From Streptomyces liliifuscus (GTDB lineage Bacteria; Actinomycetota; Actinomycetes; Streptomycetales; Streptomycetaceae), in NCBI RefSeq assembly GCF_016598615.1, contig NZ_CP066831.1, forward strand, positions 1,860,001 to 1,924,000: a stretch of 64,000 nucleotides of DNA, in the 5' to 3' direction. The notes below the pieces were generated by a model. It made no database searches, was not told the DNA's origin, and saw only the letters and a program-made list of their open reading frames with translations. Position 1 is the stretch's first letter. The number at the start of each line of letters is the position of its first letter. The position numbers and the translations under genes were made by a program. Below are positions 25,512 through 35,154 of this stretch, in pieces.

Positions 25512-26024
25512 ATGAGCAGTGCTTCTGACGACAGGCGGGACCGGGACGCCGAAGGGCGGGCGCGCAACGCGCGGCCCCGGGACGGGCTCGGGCGGCCCCT
25601 GCCGTACGGGACCGACGGGGTGGAGCGGCAGCCCGAAGGGGTGGTGCGCGCGCCCGAGGACACGGTCACCGAGGCGCAGGCGCTGCTGGCGGCGGGCAAA
25701 CCGTTCCACGCGCACGAGGTCTTCGAGGACGCGTGGAAGTCGGGCCCCGACGAGGAGCGGGCGCTGTGGCGCGGGCTGGCCCAGCTCGCGGTGGGGCTCA
25801 CCCACGCGGCCCGGGGGAACGTGACGGGCGGGGCGCGGCTGCTGCTGCGGGGCGCCGGGGCCGTCGAGGAGTGGGGGGCGAAGGCCGAACAGCCGCGGCC
25901 GTACGGGCTGGAGCTGGCCGGGCTGGCCGCGTGGGCGCGGGAGTTGGCGGGCACGGTGGAGAAGGACGGGGCGGCCGTGGACGCGGAGGTGTGGGCGCCG
26001 CGGCTGCGGGGCGACGGGGCCTGA
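25512..26024 (+). CDS. DUF309-domain protein
   Basis: Protein of 170 residues with the DUF309 signature in the middle (AGKPFHAHEVFEDAWK, then ERALWRGLAQLAVGLTHAARG and GARLLLRGAGAVEEW). The family is a small helical bundle with conserved His/Glu and no assigned function. The N-terminal 50 residues are charged and low-complexity. It lies 80 bp before cobF on the same strand, which may be a transcript boundary or a loose pair. Confidence 0.88.
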   Translation: MSSASDDRRDRDAEGRARNARPRDGLGRPLPYGTDGVERQPEGVVRAPEDTVTEAQALLAAGKPFHAHEVFEDAWKSGPDEERALWRGLAQLAVGLTHAARGNVTGGARLLLRGAGAVEEWGAKAEQPRPYGLELAGLAAWARELAGTVEKDGAAVDAEVWAPRLRGDGA

Positions 26025-26103
26025 GGGCGGCCCGGGACCAGGGCCGGCCCACCTCGTCGGACGCGGTGACGGGCCTGTCGGTGGCGTGGGGCAGACTCGG
26101 GGT

Positions 26104-26874
26104 GTGCGAAAGATTCATGTCATCGGCATCGGGGCGGGCGATCCCGACCAACTGACCCTGCAGGCGGTCAAGGCGCTGAGGAGCACGGACGTGTTCTTCA
26201 TCCTCGACAAGGGCGAGGCCAAGTCGGACCTCGTCCAGTTGCGCCGTGACATTCTCGACGCGCATCTGCCGGACGGGGCGTACCGCCTGGTGGAGGCGCG
26301 CGACCCGGAGCGGGACCGGGCCGCCGGGGGCGCGGGCTACTCCCCCGCCGTCGGCGACTGGCGCAGTGCCCGCGCCGACATCTACGAGCGGCTGATCACC
26401 GAGGAGCTGGGCGAGGACGAGAGCGGGGCGTTCCTCGTCTGGGGCGACCCCTCCTTGTACGACAGCACGCTGGGGATTCTGGAGGAGATCCTCGACCGGG
26501 GCGCGGTCTCCTTCGAACACGACGTGGTGCCGGGCATCAGCAGCGTCTCGGCGCTGGTCGCCCGCCACCGCACGGGGCTCAACCGCGTGGCCCGGCCCGT
26601 CCAGATCACCACGGGCCGCCGGCTCGCCCAGGGCTTCCCGGAGGACGTCGACGACGTGGTGGTCATGCTCGACGCCCACCAGGCCTTCCAGCGGTACGCC
26701 GACCAGGACATCGACATCTACTGGGGCGCCTACATCGGCACGCCCGACGAGATCCTGGCCTCCGGCCCACTCGCGGAGACGGCCCCACGCATCGCCGAAC
26801 TGCGCGAGCGGGCCCGCGACCGCAAGGGCTGGATCATGGACACCTACCTGCTGCGCAGACGCCCCCGGGACTGA
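26104..26874 (+). CDS. cobF: Precorrin-6A synthase (deacetylating)
   Basis: SAM-dependent methyltransferase of aerobic cobalamin (B12) synthesis. It methylates C-1 of precorrin-5 and releases acetate to give precorrin-6A. About 256 residues in the tetrapyrrole methylase fold: N-terminal [20 protein letters not shown] (SAM-binding GxGxGDP), [29 protein letters not shown] and the C-terminal [11 protein letters not shown]. The GTG at 26104 gives the usual family start (MRKIHVIG); an ATG six codons upstream is possible. The partner cobK is found 2.3 kb downstream on the other strand, with an exporter gene between. A strong hairpin follows the stop. Confidence 0.93.
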   Translation: MRKIHVIGIGAGDPDQLTLQAVKALRSTDVFFILDKGEAKSDLVQLRRDILDAHLPDGAYRLVEARDPERDRAAGGAGYSPAVGDWRSARADIYERLITEELGEDESGAFLVWGDPSLYDSTLGILEEILDRGAVSFEHDVVPGISSVSALVARHRTGLNRVARPVQITTGRRLAQGFPEDVDDVVVMLDAHQAFQRYADQDIDIYWGAYIGTPDEILASGPLAETAPRIAELRERARDRKGWIMDTYLLRRRPRD

Positions 26875-26897
26875 ACGGGTCCGGCAGCGCGCCCCAA

Positions 26898-26925
26898 AGG
26901 GGCGCGGGGAACTGCGCGACCGGCC
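26898..26925. repeat. Dispersed intergenic repeat, copy 2
   Basis: Same element as at 6431-6457 (core GGGGCGCGGGGAACTGCGCG, then ACCGGCC), directly after cobF. Confidence 0.8.
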
Positions 26926-26960
26926 ACGGCGGACCCGCGGTCGAAGCACGGACCTTCCGA

Positions 26961-26999
26961 CGGAGCGTTCAGGGGCGCGGGGTGCCCCTGAACGCTCCG
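26961..26999. terminator. Strong hairpin after cobF
   Basis: Perfect 16-bp stem (CGGAGCGTTCAGGGGC and complement) with a 7-nt loop GCGGGGT, 86 nt after the cobF stop and before the exporter gene. One arm contains part of the dispersed GGGGCGCGGGG element. Confidence 0.75.
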
Positions 27000-27044
27000 C
27001 ACCACCCCCGCGGCAGCGCCCCGCACCCGTGCGGACGGCCCCGC

Positions 27045-29183
27045 ATGCACGTGCCACCACCCGGTGTGAAGCTGACGGATGTGACGACCACCGACACCGC
27101 CGAGCCGCCGTCCGAGGCTCAGGAGACCCCCGCGCAGCCGCCCGTGCTGGACAAGCGCCGCCGCAATGTCGTCTTCGTGACGATCATGCTCGGCATGCTG
27201 CTGGCCGCGCTGGACCAGACGATCGTCGGCACGGCCCTGCCGACGATCGTGTCGGACCTCGGCGGTGCGGAGCACATGTCGTGGGTGGTCACCAGCTATC
27301 TGCTGGCGGAGACCGTCGCGACGGTGCTGGTCGGCAAGTTCGGTGACCTGTTCGGCCGCAAGCTGGTCTTCCAGGCGTCGGCGATCATCTTCATCACCGG
27401 CTCGTTCCTGTGCGGCCTCGCCTCGAACATGACGCTGCTGATCGTCTGGCGGGGCATGCAGGGCATCGGCGCGGGCGGTCTGATGGTCACCGCGATGGCT
27501 CTGATCGCCGATGTGATCCCGCTGCGGGAGCGCGGGAAGTACCAGGGCGCCATCGGTGCCGTCTTCGGTGTCGCCACCGTCATCGGCCCCCTGCTCGGCG
27601 GGCTCTTCACCGACCATCTCACCTGGCGCTGGTGCTTCTACGTCAACGTCCCGATCGCGATCCTCGTCGTCGTGGCCGCGGCCCGCACGATCCCGGTGGT
27701 GAAATCGGCCTCCCGCCCGGTCATCGACTACCTGGGCATCGCCTTCGTGGCCATCGGCGCCAGCGCCCTGATCCTGGCGACGAGCTGGGGCGGCAACGAG
27801 TACGCCTGGGGCTCGCCGGTCATCATCGGCCTCTTCGCGGGTGGCGTCGTCGCCCTCGCGGCCTTCTGCTGGGCGGAGACACGCGCGGACCAACCGATGC
27901 TGCCGATGCGGCTGTTCGGCAACCCCGTCTTCACGGTCTGCTCGATCCTCAGCTTCATCGTGGGCTTCGCGATGCTCGGCGCGATGACGTTCCTGCCGAC
28001 GTTCCTGCAGTACGTGGACGGCGACTCGGCCACGGTCTCCGGCGTCCGCACCCTGCCCATGGTCATCGGGCTGCTCATCGCGTCGGTGTTCAGCGGCAAC
28101 GTCGTCAGCAAGACCGGCCACTACCGCGTCTTCCCCATCGTCGGGTCCCTGGTCATGGGCATCGGCCTGTTTCTGCTCTCCCTGATGGGCCCCGGCACCA
28201 ACACCTGGCTCGCGTCGTTCTACATGTTCGTCCTGGGCACCGGGATCGGTCTGTGCATGCAGGTGCTCACCATCGCCGTGCAGAACACCGTCGAGTACAC
28301 CGACCTGGGCACCGCGACGTCCGGAGTGACCTTCTTCCGTACGCTGGGCAGCTCGTTCGGCACCGCGGTGTTCGGCACGATCTACACGAACACGCTTACG
28401 CCCCAGCTCAAGGACGGTGTCGCGGAGGCGGCCCGGACGAGCGGGACCGACCCCGCGACCCTCATGAAGGCCGCGTCCAGCCCTGAGGGGCTGGACGGAC
28501 TGCCGTCGGCGACCGCCGCGCCCATCGTGGAGGCGTACGCCGACACGCTCCAGACCGTCTTCCTGTGGACCGTGCCGGTGACGCTGATCGGTTTCGTGGT
28601 CGCGCTGTTCCTCAAGCAGGTGGAGCTGCGCGACAGCGCCCGGATGGGGTCCACGGATCTGGGCGAGGGCTTCGGGACCCCCTCCTCGGCCGACAACCAG
28701 CGGCGTCTGGAGGCCGTGGTCGGAAAGATCATCGGCGGTACGAGTCCTGACGCCATGCGCCGGCTCGTCACCGAGTCCGACACCCGTCTCGACATCGCGG
28801 GCGCCTGGGCCGTGATGCAGGTCGAGCTGTTCACCCGGATGGTCGGCCACGCGAGCCTCGGCCTGATCGCCGCCCGCCGCCGCATGCCTCCGGAGGTCCT
28901 GGTCCCGGTCTTCCAGCGCATGGTCGACGAGGGCTACCTCACGCGCGACGGCACCCTCTTCTCCCACACCGAGGCGGGCGACCGCGAGGCCCACGTCATC
29001 GGCGAGGCCTTGTCCACCGCGCTCGCCGAACGCGTCGAACAGGACGTCGGCCGCCCCTCCGGCGCGGACCTCCGCGCCGCCGTCGACACCATCGCCAAGC
29101 GTCTCCTGGTCGAGGACCTCACCAACGACATCCTGACGGAGAACCGCCCCAAGTCCCTGGCGACGGCCGCGAAGGAAAGCTGA
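27045..29183 (+). CDS. DHA2/EmrB-type MFS exporter with cytoplasmic C-terminal domain
   Basis: Proton-driven drug exporter of the 14-helix DHA2 group, about 712 residues. Helix 1 carries [20 protein letters not shown], with the DHA2 motif LDxTIVNVALP as [13 protein letters not shown]. Motif A is [10 protein letters not shown] and motif C lies around [16 protein letters not shown]. Membrane helices end near residue 540. The last 170 residues are soluble and helical ([19 protein letters not shown]..., [20 protein letters not shown]) and resemble a winged-helix-like tail seen in some Streptomyces EmrB proteins. The start is uncertain: ATG 27045, GTG 27066 or GTG 27081. The substrate is unknown. 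Confidence 0.93.
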   Translation: MHVPPPGVKLTDVTTTDTAEPPSEAQETPAQPPVLDKRRRNVVFVTIMLGMLLAALDQTIVGTALPTIVSDLGGAEHMSWVVTSYLLAETVATVLVGKFGDLFGRKLVFQASAIIFITGSFLCGLASNMTLLIVWRGMQGIGAGGLMVTAMALIADVIPLRERGKYQGAIGAVFGVATVIGPLLGGLFTDHLTWRWCFYVNVPIAILVVVAAARTIPVVKSASRPVIDYLGIAFVAIGASALILATSWGGNEYAWGSPVIIGLFAGGVVALAAFCWAETRADQPMLPMRLFGNPVFTVCSILSFIVGFAMLGAMTFLPTFLQYVDGDSATVSGVRTLPMVIGLLIASVFSGNVVSKTGHYRVFPIVGSLVMGIGLFLLSLMGPGTNTWLASFYMFVLGTGIGLCMQVLTIAVQNTVEYTDLGTATSGVTFFRTLGSSFGTAVFGTIYTNTLTPQLKDGVAEAARTSGTDPATLMKAASSPEGLDGLPSATAAPIVEAYADTLQTVFLWTVPVTLIGFVVALFLKQVELRDSARMGSTDLGEGFGTPSSADNQRRLEAVVGKIIGGTSPDAMRRLVTESDTRLDIAGAWAVMQVELFTRMVGHASLGLIAARRRMPPEVLVPVFQRMVDEGYLTRDGTLFSHTEAGDREAHVIGEALSTALAERVEQDVGRPSGADLRAAVDTIAKRLLVEDLTNDILTENRPKSLATAAKES

Positions 29184-29212
29184 CGAGCACGCCGCCCGGG
29201 CGGCCCTGGGCT

Positions 29213-29959
29213 CTACCCTTCCCCGAAGCCCAGCCGGGCCAGCACCGACGCCACATCCGGTTCGGCCCGTACGCCCTCAGGGAGGGGCGGGCGGTGTACG
29301 ACCACGACCGGCAGTCCCAGTGCGCGGGCGGCCGTCAGTTTGGCCGAGGTGGCCGAGCCGCCGCTGTCCTTGGTGACCAGGACGTCGATGAGGTGGTCGC
29401 GCAGGAGGGCCGTTTCGGACTCCACCGTGAACGGGCCGCGCGCCAGCAGGACTTCCGTGTGGCGCGGCATCGGCGGCTCGGGGGGTTCCACCGAGCGTAC
29501 GAGGTAGTGCAGTCCGGGCTCCCGGGCGAAGGCCGCGAGGCCCAGGCGGCCCGTCGTGAGGAAGACACGCCGGCCCAGGGGCGGGAGCAGGGCGGCGGCT
29601 TCGGCGAGGGACGCCGCCGGGTGCCAGCGGTCGCCGGGGACGGGGACCCAGCCCGGGCGGCGCAGGACGACGGCCCGGACTCCGGTGGCCGCCGCGGCCC
29701 GTGCCGCGTTCTCGGTGATGCCCGTCGCGAAGGGGTGCGTGGCGTCGACGACGGCGTCCACGTGCTCGGCCCGCAGCCACTCCGCCAGGCCGTCAGCCCC
29801 GCCGAAACCCCCGACGCGTACCTCCCCGTCCAGGGCCCCCGGCCGGGACACGCGGCCCGCGAGCGACGTGGTCACGCGCACGCCGGGGCGGGTCGCGAGC
29901 GACGCGGCCAGTTCGCGCGCCTCGGTGGTCCCGCCGAGGACCAGGACATGCGGGGACAT
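29213..29959 (-). CDS. cobK: Precorrin-6A reductase
   Basis: NADPH-dependent reductase converting precorrin-6A to dihydroprecorrin-6A, 248 residues, the normal length. Motifs: N-terminal VLVLGGTTEARELAASLA (dinucleotide-binding), VDAVVDATHPFATGITENAA (family hallmark ATHPFA), FLTTGRLGLAAF and VLVTKDSGGSATSAKL near the C-terminus. It uses the product of CobF, encoded nearby on the other strand. The rest of the cob set is not in the window. Confidence 0.95.
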   Translation of the reverse strand: MSPHVLVLGGTTEARELAASLATRPGVRVTTSLAGRVSRPGALDGEVRVGGFGGADGLAEWLRAEHVDAVVDATHPFATGITENAARAAAATGVRAVVLRRPGWVPVPGDRWHPAASLAEAAALLPPLGRRVFLTTGRLGLAAFAREPGLHYLVRSVEPPEPPMPRHTEVLLARGPFTVESETALLRDHLIDVLVTKDSGGSATSAKLTAARALGLPVVVVHRPPLPEGVRAEPDVASVLARLGFGEG

Positions 29960-30049
29960 GGCATCGAGCGTACGGGGCCGGGCTCCTTCGCCGGACTGAC
30001 GGTCCCGCGGTGTGACGGTCCGCCGGTCCGGCGTCCCTGGCGGGCTCGG

Positions 30050-31885
30050 TCAGCCCAGGGCCCGGTCCAGGTTGAACGCCGCGCTGATCAGGGAGAGATG
30101 GGTGAAGGCCTGCGGGAAATTGCCCTGCTGTTCGCCGGTGTGGCTGATCTCCTCGGCGTACAGGCCGAGGTGGTTGGCGTAGGTGAGCATCTTCTCGAAG
30201 GCCAGCCGGGCCTCGTCGAGCCGGCCGGCCCGGGTCAGGGCCTCGACGTACCAGAAGGAGCAGATCGAGAAGGTGCCCTCCTCGCCGCGCAGGCCGTCGG
30301 GGCTCGCGTTCGGGTCGTAGCGGTAGACCAGCGAGTCGGAGACCAGGTCCTCGGTGAGCGCGTCGAGGGTGGAGAGCCACTTCGGGTCGGTGGGCGAGAT
30401 GAACTTGGCCAGGGGCATCATCAGCACCGCGGCGTCCAGGACGTCGTCGTCCTCGTGCTGGACGAACGCCTGGCGCGCCGGTGACCAGCAGCGCTTCATG
30501 ATCCGCCGGTAGATCGTGTCGCGGGCGTCGCGCCAGCGCACGATGTCCGCGGGCAGACCCCTGCGGGTGGCCAGCCTGATGGCCCGCTCGATCGCCACCC
30601 AGCACATGAGCCGGGAGTAGAGGAAGTTCTTGCGGCCGCCGCGGGTCTCCCAGACGCCCTCGTCGGGCTGGTCCCAGTGTTCGCAGACCCAGTCGACCAG
30701 TCCGCAGATGTCGTCCCACTGATCGCTGGAGATCGGCTGGGCCCACTTGTCGTAGAGGTAGACCGAGTCGATGAGCGCGCCGTAGATGTCGAGCTGGAGC
30801 TGGTCGGACGCCGCGTTGCCCACCCGGACCGGCGCGGAGCCCTGGTACCCCTCCAGGTGGGGCAGTTCCCGCTCGGGCAGGTCGGTGCGGCCGTCGATGC
30901 CGTACATGATCTGCAGTGGGCCCCCGGGGAGGCCGTCGCCCGGGGTGATGTACTTGGCCGCGAAGGCCATGAAGGACTCGGCCTCGCTGGTGAAACCGAG
31001 CCTCAGCAGCGCGTACACACAGAAGGCGGCGTCGCGCACCCACACGTACCGGTAGTCCCAGTTGCGCTCGCCGCCGAGTTGTTCGGGCAGGCTGGTCGTG
31101 GCCGCGGCGACGATCGCACCGGTCGGCGCGTAGGTGAGCAGCTTGAGGGTCAGCGCGGAGCGGTGCACCATCTCCCGCCACCGGCCACGGTACTGGGAGG
31201 CGGTCAGCCATTGCCGCCAGAAGGCCACCGTGGCGGCGAACAGCTCCTCGGCCTCGGCGCGCGGGCAGCGGCGGGGCGCGATGTCGCCGCTGACCTGGTC
31301 GAGGGCGAACACCGCGGACTCGCCCTCCTGGAGCTTGAAGTCCACTCGCGCGTCGAGCCCGTCGCATTCGAGGGGCTCCGTGGCGGTCAGCGCGAGGGAC
31401 AGGTCCGCCGACTCGAAGACCACCATGTCGTCGTGCATCCGTGCGGTGTGCGGCCGGGCTCCGTACTCGAACCGGGGGGCCACCCGCGCGCGGAAGGGAA
31501 TCGAGCCTCGTACGCACAGCACTCGGCGGATGAGCCGGTGCCGGTCCGCCTCGGTCTTGTCGCCGTCCACCGGCATGAAGTCCTGGATCTCGCCCACCCC
31601 GTCCTCGGTGAAGAACCGGGTGACCAGGACGTTGGTGTCGGGGAAGTAGAACTGCTTGGTCCGGGCCGGCACGGCGGCCGCCAGCTCGAAGGAGCCGCCC
31701 CGGTCGGCGTCGAGGATGGAGGCGAAGACGCTCGGGGCGTCGAAGGACGGACAGCAGTACCAGTCGATCGTGCCGTTCGTGCCCACCAGGGCCACGCTGC
31801 GCAGATCGCCGATCAGGCCGTGCTCGGCGATCGGCAGATAGCGGGCGGATGCCGGTGGATCCTGGTGACCGGACGCCTCGGACAT
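30050..31885 (-). CDS. GH15 family glucoamylase/trehalase-like protein
   Basis: Cytoplasmic glycosidase of 611 residues with no signal peptide. The N-terminal super-sandwich has IAEHGLIGDLRSVALVGTNG and WYCCPSFDAPSVFASILD. The C-terminal (alpha/alpha)6 barrel includes RNWDYRYVWVRDAAFCVYAL and the two acid regions around ETRGGRKNFLYSRLMCWVAI and CSFWYVEALTRAGR. The domain order matches the actinobacterial GH15 proteins annotated as glucoamylases, some of which are trehalases in mycobacteria. I cannot separate the two. ATG 31885 has GGGAGG at 8 nt. Confidence 0.92.
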   Translation of the reverse strand: MSEASGHQDPPASARYLPIAEHGLIGDLRSVALVGTNGTIDWYCCPSFDAPSVFASILDADRGGSFELAAAVPARTKQFYFPDTNVLVTRFFTEDGVGEIQDFMPVDGDKTEADRHRLIRRVLCVRGSIPFRARVAPRFEYGARPHTARMHDDMVVFESADLSLALTATEPLECDGLDARVDFKLQEGESAVFALDQVSGDIAPRRCPRAEAEELFAATVAFWRQWLTASQYRGRWREMVHRSALTLKLLTYAPTGAIVAAATTSLPEQLGGERNWDYRYVWVRDAAFCVYALLRLGFTSEAESFMAFAAKYITPGDGLPGGPLQIMYGIDGRTDLPERELPHLEGYQGSAPVRVGNAASDQLQLDIYGALIDSVYLYDKWAQPISSDQWDDICGLVDWVCEHWDQPDEGVWETRGGRKNFLYSRLMCWVAIERAIRLATRRGLPADIVRWRDARDTIYRRIMKRCWSPARQAFVQHEDDDVLDAAVLMMPLAKFISPTDPKWLSTLDALTEDLVSDSLVYRYDPNASPDGLRGEEGTFSICSFWYVEALTRAGRLDEARLAFEKMLTYANHLGLYAEEISHTGEQQGNFPQAFTHLSLISAAFNLDRALG

Positions 31886-31980
31886 GGCCGCAGCCTCCCT
31901 GCCCCGGGAACACACTGACGCTTCCCAGCGTAGACGCTCCGCTGGATTTGCGGTTCGTGTTTTGCCGCGAGCCGGTGAGG

Positions 31981-32008
31981 GCTGGTCGCGCAGTTCCCCG
32001 CGCCCCTT
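31981..32008. repeat. Dispersed intergenic repeat, copy 3 (inverted)
   Basis: GCTGGTCGCGCAGTTCCCCG plus CGCCCCTT, the reverse complement of the element at 6431 and 26898. It lies between the GH15 gene and the TauE/SafE gene. Confidence 0.8.
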
Positions 32009-32029
32009 ACGGGGCTCGGGGATGCGGCA

Positions 32030-32803
32030 TCAGCGCAGGAGCAGCTGTGCTCCGCCCACCACCGTCGCCGCGATCACCAGCTGTTCGAACAGTCGCTGAT
32101 TGATCTTGTTGACGGCCCATTTCCCGATGAGCGCCCCCGGTACGACGAAGGCGGCGAGCGCGGCGTCCAGCAGCAGCGAGTTGCCGTCGATCAGGCCGAG
32201 GCCGACGCTGAAGGGGACCTTGGACACGTTGACGATCAGGAAGAAGAAGGCGGAGGTCCCCAGGAAGCCGAGCTTCCGGAAGCCCGCGGAGAGCAGGTAC
32301 ATCGACATCACCGGGCCGCCCGCGTTGGCGACCATCGTGGTGAAGCCGCCCAGGACGCCGTACGAACGTGCCTTGATGCGGCCGGTGCGCGAGGCCAGTG
32401 AGTCGGGTTCCTCCTCCGCCTCGGCCCTGTGGCGGCGCCAGACGGTGACCCCGGCCATCAGCAGCAGGATCGCGCCGATGGACGTCCGTACGACCTGGTC
32501 GTCGGCCCACATCAGGAACACCGTGCCGACGACGACTCCCGCGGCGACCGCCGGGAAGAGTTTCCACAGCGTCGGCCAGTGTGCGTGCCGCCGGTAGGTG
32601 AGCACGGCGAGCACGTCGCCGACGATGAGAATCGGCAGCAGGACTCCGGTCGACGCCCGGGCGGGCAGGACGGCCGCGAAGATGGCGAGGCTGACCGTGT
32701 TGGCGCCGCTGACGGCTGTCTTGGAGAAGCCGACGAGCAGGGCCGCGGCGGCGAGTGCGGCGAACTCCCACAGGGATATGTGCCAGAGCGTCATCGTGTT
32801 CAT
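32030..32803 (-). CDS. TauE/SafE-family membrane transporter
   Basis: Polytopic membrane protein of 257 residues with about eight hydrophobic segments (FAALAAAALLVGFSKTAVSG, VSLAIFAAVLPAR, LFPAVAAGVVVGTVFLMW, YGVLGGFTTMVANAGGPVMS, ALAAFVVPGALIGKWAV). The G-F-x-K-T and AxxGGP motifs are the two pseudosymmetric signatures of the sulfite/organosulfonate exporter family. Substrates of this family include sulfite, sulfoacetate and other small anions; nothing here fixes which. ATG 32803 or 32794 are equally possible and lack a ribosome site, so leaderless translation is an option. Confidence 0.9.
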   Translation of the reverse strand: MNTMTLWHISLWEFAALAAAALLVGFSKTAVSGANTVSLAIFAAVLPARASTGVLLPILIVGDVLAVLTYRRHAHWPTLWKLFPAVAAGVVVGTVFLMWADDQVVRTSIGAILLLMAGVTVWRRHRAEAEEEPDSLASRTGRIKARSYGVLGGFTTMVANAGGPVMSMYLLSAGFRKLGFLGTSAFFFLIVNVSKVPFSVGLGLIDGNSLLLDAALAAFVVPGALIGKWAVNKINQRLFEQLVIAATVVGGAQLLLR

Positions 32804-32955
32804 GCGGGGACCGATGCTATGCCCACGTATCCGGTCGCGTCAGGACCGTCTCGACAGGTGGCCCCTGCCTCCGGCGCCGGTCGCGCGGTATGGACCGCTC
32901 CCTCGCCCCCTGGAAAGATCGCTCCCGACCCTTCGCCGACGCCGATGGAGGACCC

Positions 32956-33765
32956 ATGGCCGACTCCCGCGAGCACACCCTCACGGGCACCCGGGGCACG
33001 ATCACCGCACGCGAGTGGCCACGGGAGCGGCCCCGGTACGTGGCCTTGCTGGTGCACGGCTACGGGGAGCACATCGGACGATACGGGTACGTGGCCGACG
33101 TACTGCACGGGCACGGCGCGGCCGTGTTCGGCCCCGACCACATGGGGCACGGCAGGTCGGCGGGCGAGCGCGTGCTGGTCGAGGACTTCGAGGACGTGGT
33201 GAGCGACGTCCACGCGGTGGAGCGGCTGGCCCGGGCCGCCCATCCGGGTGTGCCTGTCGTGCTGATCGGTCACTCGATGGGCGGCCTGATCGCCGCGCGA
33301 CACGCCCAGCGGTACGGAGAGGGCCTGGCCGCGCTCGTCCTCTCCGGGCCGGTCATCGGCGGCTGGGACCTGCTGCCCCAGCTGCTCGCGCTCGACCCGC
33401 TGCCCGACATCCCCATCGACCCGACCACGCTCTCGCGCGACCCGTCGGTCGGCGAGGCGTACGCGGCGGATCCGCTGGTCTGGCACGGACCGTTCAAGCG
33501 CCCGACCCTGGAGGCGTTCGTACGCACTCTGGAGACCATCGCCAAGAGCGGTGACGTGGGGGCACTGCCGCTGCTGTGGCTGCACGGGGACGACGACCGG
33601 ATCGTGCCGCTGCCCGCCAGCCGCGCGGGCATCGAGGAGCTGCGCGGGGCCGACTGGACCGAGCGTGTGTACGCGGGCGCTCAGCACGAGGTGTTCAACG
33701 AGACGAACAAGGACACGGTCCTCGCGGACGTGACCGCCTTCGTGGACCGGGTCCTCGCGAACTGA
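32956..33765 (+). CDS. Alpha/beta hydrolase (monoacylglycerol-lipase-like)
   Basis: Soluble serine hydrolase of 269 residues. Oxyanion region ALLVHGYGEHIGRYGYVAD, nucleophile elbow VVLIGHSMGGLIAARHA (Ser in GHSMG), acid in LWLHGDDDRIVPL and catalytic His in YAGAQHEVFNE. The HGYGEHxGRY start and GPDHMGHGRS are typical of monoacylglycerol lipases and lysophospholipases. ATG 32956 follows GGAGG at ideal spacing. It stands alone, divergent from the TauE-type gene. Confidence 0.92.
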   Translation: MADSREHTLTGTRGTITAREWPRERPRYVALLVHGYGEHIGRYGYVADVLHGHGAAVFGPDHMGHGRSAGERVLVEDFEDVVSDVHAVERLARAAHPGVPVVLIGHSMGGLIAARHAQRYGEGLAALVLSGPVIGGWDLLPQLLALDPLPDIPIDPTTLSRDPSVGEAYAADPLVWHGPFKRPTLEAFVRTLETIAKSGDVGALPLLWLHGDDDRIVPLPASRAGIEELRGADWTERVYAGAQHEVFNETNKDTVLADVTAFVDRVLAN

Positions 33766-33833
33766 GGGCGGACGGGCCCCGCGGCCGCGGAATCGGGTGT
33801 TTTCGGTGATCCGCCCTGGGCACCCGGCCCCTC

Positions 33834-34097
33834 ATGGAGTGGTTGCGGCGAGCGGCCTGCGCGGAGGAGGACCCGGAACTGTTCTTCCCCGTGGGAACGG
33901 TCGGCCCCGCGCGGCAGGACATCGCCGCCGCCAAGCGCGTCTGCGCCCGTTGCCCGGTCGTCGGCCAGTGCCTCGCGTGGGCGCTCTCCACCGGACAGAC
34001 CTCCGGTGTGTGGGGTGGCACGGGCGAGGAAGAGCGCGCCGCGCTGCTCCGCATGGTTCGCCGTCGACAAGCGTCGCAAGCATCGCGAAAGCCGTAA
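33834..34097 (+). CDS. WhiB-family iron-sulfur transcriptional regulator
   Basis: Wbl protein of 87 residues. Four cluster-binding cysteines are at 9, 37, 40 and 46 (AAC, then RVCARCPVVGQCLAWAL). The G(V/I)WGG turn (GVWGGTGEEER) and a basic tail (MVRRRQASQASRKP) for DNA contact follow. Wbl proteins bind a [4Fe-4S] cluster and sigma region 4. It lies 38 nt upstream of a dps gene on the same strand, suggesting a redox or stress pair. Its stop codon is inside a 9-bp tandem repeat. Confidence 0.95.
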   Translation: MEWLRRAACAEEDPELFFPVGTVGPARQDIAAAKRVCARCPVVGQCLAWALSTGQTSGVWGGTGEEERAALLRMVRRRQASQASRKP

Positions 34098-34119
34098 ACG
34101 TCGTAAACGTCGTAAACGT
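34093..34119. repeat. Three perfect 9-bp repeats between whiB and dps
   Basis: CGTAAACGT three times in tandem, covering the WhiB stop codon and ending one base before the AAGGAG ribosome site of dps. Could be an iteron-like protein site or slippage; no function is known. Confidence 0.85.
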
Positions 34120-34135
34120 CAAGGAGAAACGCACC

Positions 34136-34618
34136 ATGACCGTGGTGAAGAGCACCCTGTCCGAGTCTGCTCGTCAGGTCGTCGGGGAGGCCCTGCAGGG
34201 CACTCTGGTGGATCTGCTCGGGCTCTCGCTCATCGGCAAGCAGGCCCACTGGAACATCGTGGGCCCTCGCTTCCGCTCGATCCATCTGCAGCTCGACGAG
34301 GTCGTGGACACGGCCCGTACGTACGCCGACACCGTGGCCGAGCGCGCGGCGACGCTCGGTGTGCCGCCCGACGGCCGGCCCGAGACCGTCGCGACGACGG
34401 CCGCCCCGCAGGGCCCGAAGGAGGGCTGGGTCCAGGACACCGAGGTCGTCGGCGTGCTCGTCGAGGCACTGGAGACGACCATAGGGCTGCTCCGGGAGCG
34501 GATCACCGCGACGGCCGAGCCCGACCCGGTCACCCAGGACCTGCTGATCGGTCTGACGGCGGAGCTGGAGAAGCACCGCTGGATGTTCCAGGCCGAGGAC
34601 TGGCCGCGGCGAGCCTGA
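34136..34618 (+). CDS. dps: Dps-family ferritin-like protein
   Basis: DNA-protection/mini-ferritin protein of 160 residues. The ferroxidase motif is intact: IGKQAHWNIVGPRFRSIHLQ then LDEVVD (His, Asp and Glu ligands). The four-helix bundle ends with ELEKHRWMFQAEDWPR. The family oxidises Fe(II) with peroxide, stores iron and can coat DNA in stationary phase. ATG 34136 follows AAGGAG. It is probably cotranscribed with the upstream whiB-type gene. Confidence 0.93.
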   Translation: MTVVKSTLSESARQVVGEALQGTLVDLLGLSLIGKQAHWNIVGPRFRSIHLQLDEVVDTARTYADTVAERAATLGVPPDGRPETVATTAAPQGPKEGWVQDTEVVGVLVEALETTIGLLRERITATAEPDPVTQDLLIGLTAELEKHRWMFQAEDWPRRA

Positions 34619-34703
34619 GGTTCGCGGGCGTGCGCGGCGCCACGAGAAGCGCACGCGGGCCACGTAGTAGTCAGGGCAGGCGCACGATCGAAAGGGGTAC
34701 GTC

Positions 34704-35054
34704 ATGACCGACGCCCTCGAACTCGACGCGCTGTGGGACGAGTTCCACCGCGCGGTGAACATGACCTCGCAGGAGCTGGCCGCGTGGCTGCGGGTGAGCG
34801 ACGCCTCTGAGGAGACGGAACCGCTGCCGGAGCACGCGGGTTCGCCCACCGGGCAGCATGTGCTGGCCATCCTCCAGAAGCGCCGCACCGACCTCACCGA
34901 GGACGACCTCGACGTGATGTACGAGGTCGTGGACACCGTCACGGCCGAGACGGCCCCGGAGGGCGAACCGTTGGCGGGTCCTGGGGCCGAGGAGACACAG
35001 CGCCGTCATCGGCTGATGGCGTTGGGGCACGATCCGCTCAAACCGCCCTCCTAG
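34704..35054 (+). CDS. DUF3140-domain protein
   Basis: Small acidic protein of 116 residues: LWDEFHRAVNMTSQELAAWL at the N-terminus, then GQHVLAILQKRRTDLTEDDL and a C-terminal HRLMALGHDPLK. These are the DUF3140 blocks; members occur near stress genes in Streptomyces and are of unknown function. ATG 34704 follows GAAAGG. A hairpin follows the stop. Confidence 0.88.
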   Translation: MTDALELDALWDEFHRAVNMTSQELAAWLRVSDASEETEPLPEHAGSPTGQHVLAILQKRRTDLTEDDLDVMYEVVDTVTAETAPEGEPLAGPGAEETQRRHRLMALGHDPLKPPS

Positions 35055-35059
35055 AGCGG

Positions 35060-35082
35060 CGGGCTCTCCCTCGCAGAGCCCG
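35060..35082. terminator. Hairpin after DUF3140 gene
   Basis: Perfect 8-bp stem CGGGCTCT / AGAGCCCG with a 7-nt loop, six nt after the stop codon. Confidence 0.65.
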
Positions 35083-35154
35083 GTGAAAGGCATTCGAAGA
35101 TCCGGTAAGCGGTGGCACACTGCTCGCACACATCGATGAGCCGAGGAGCGCCGT

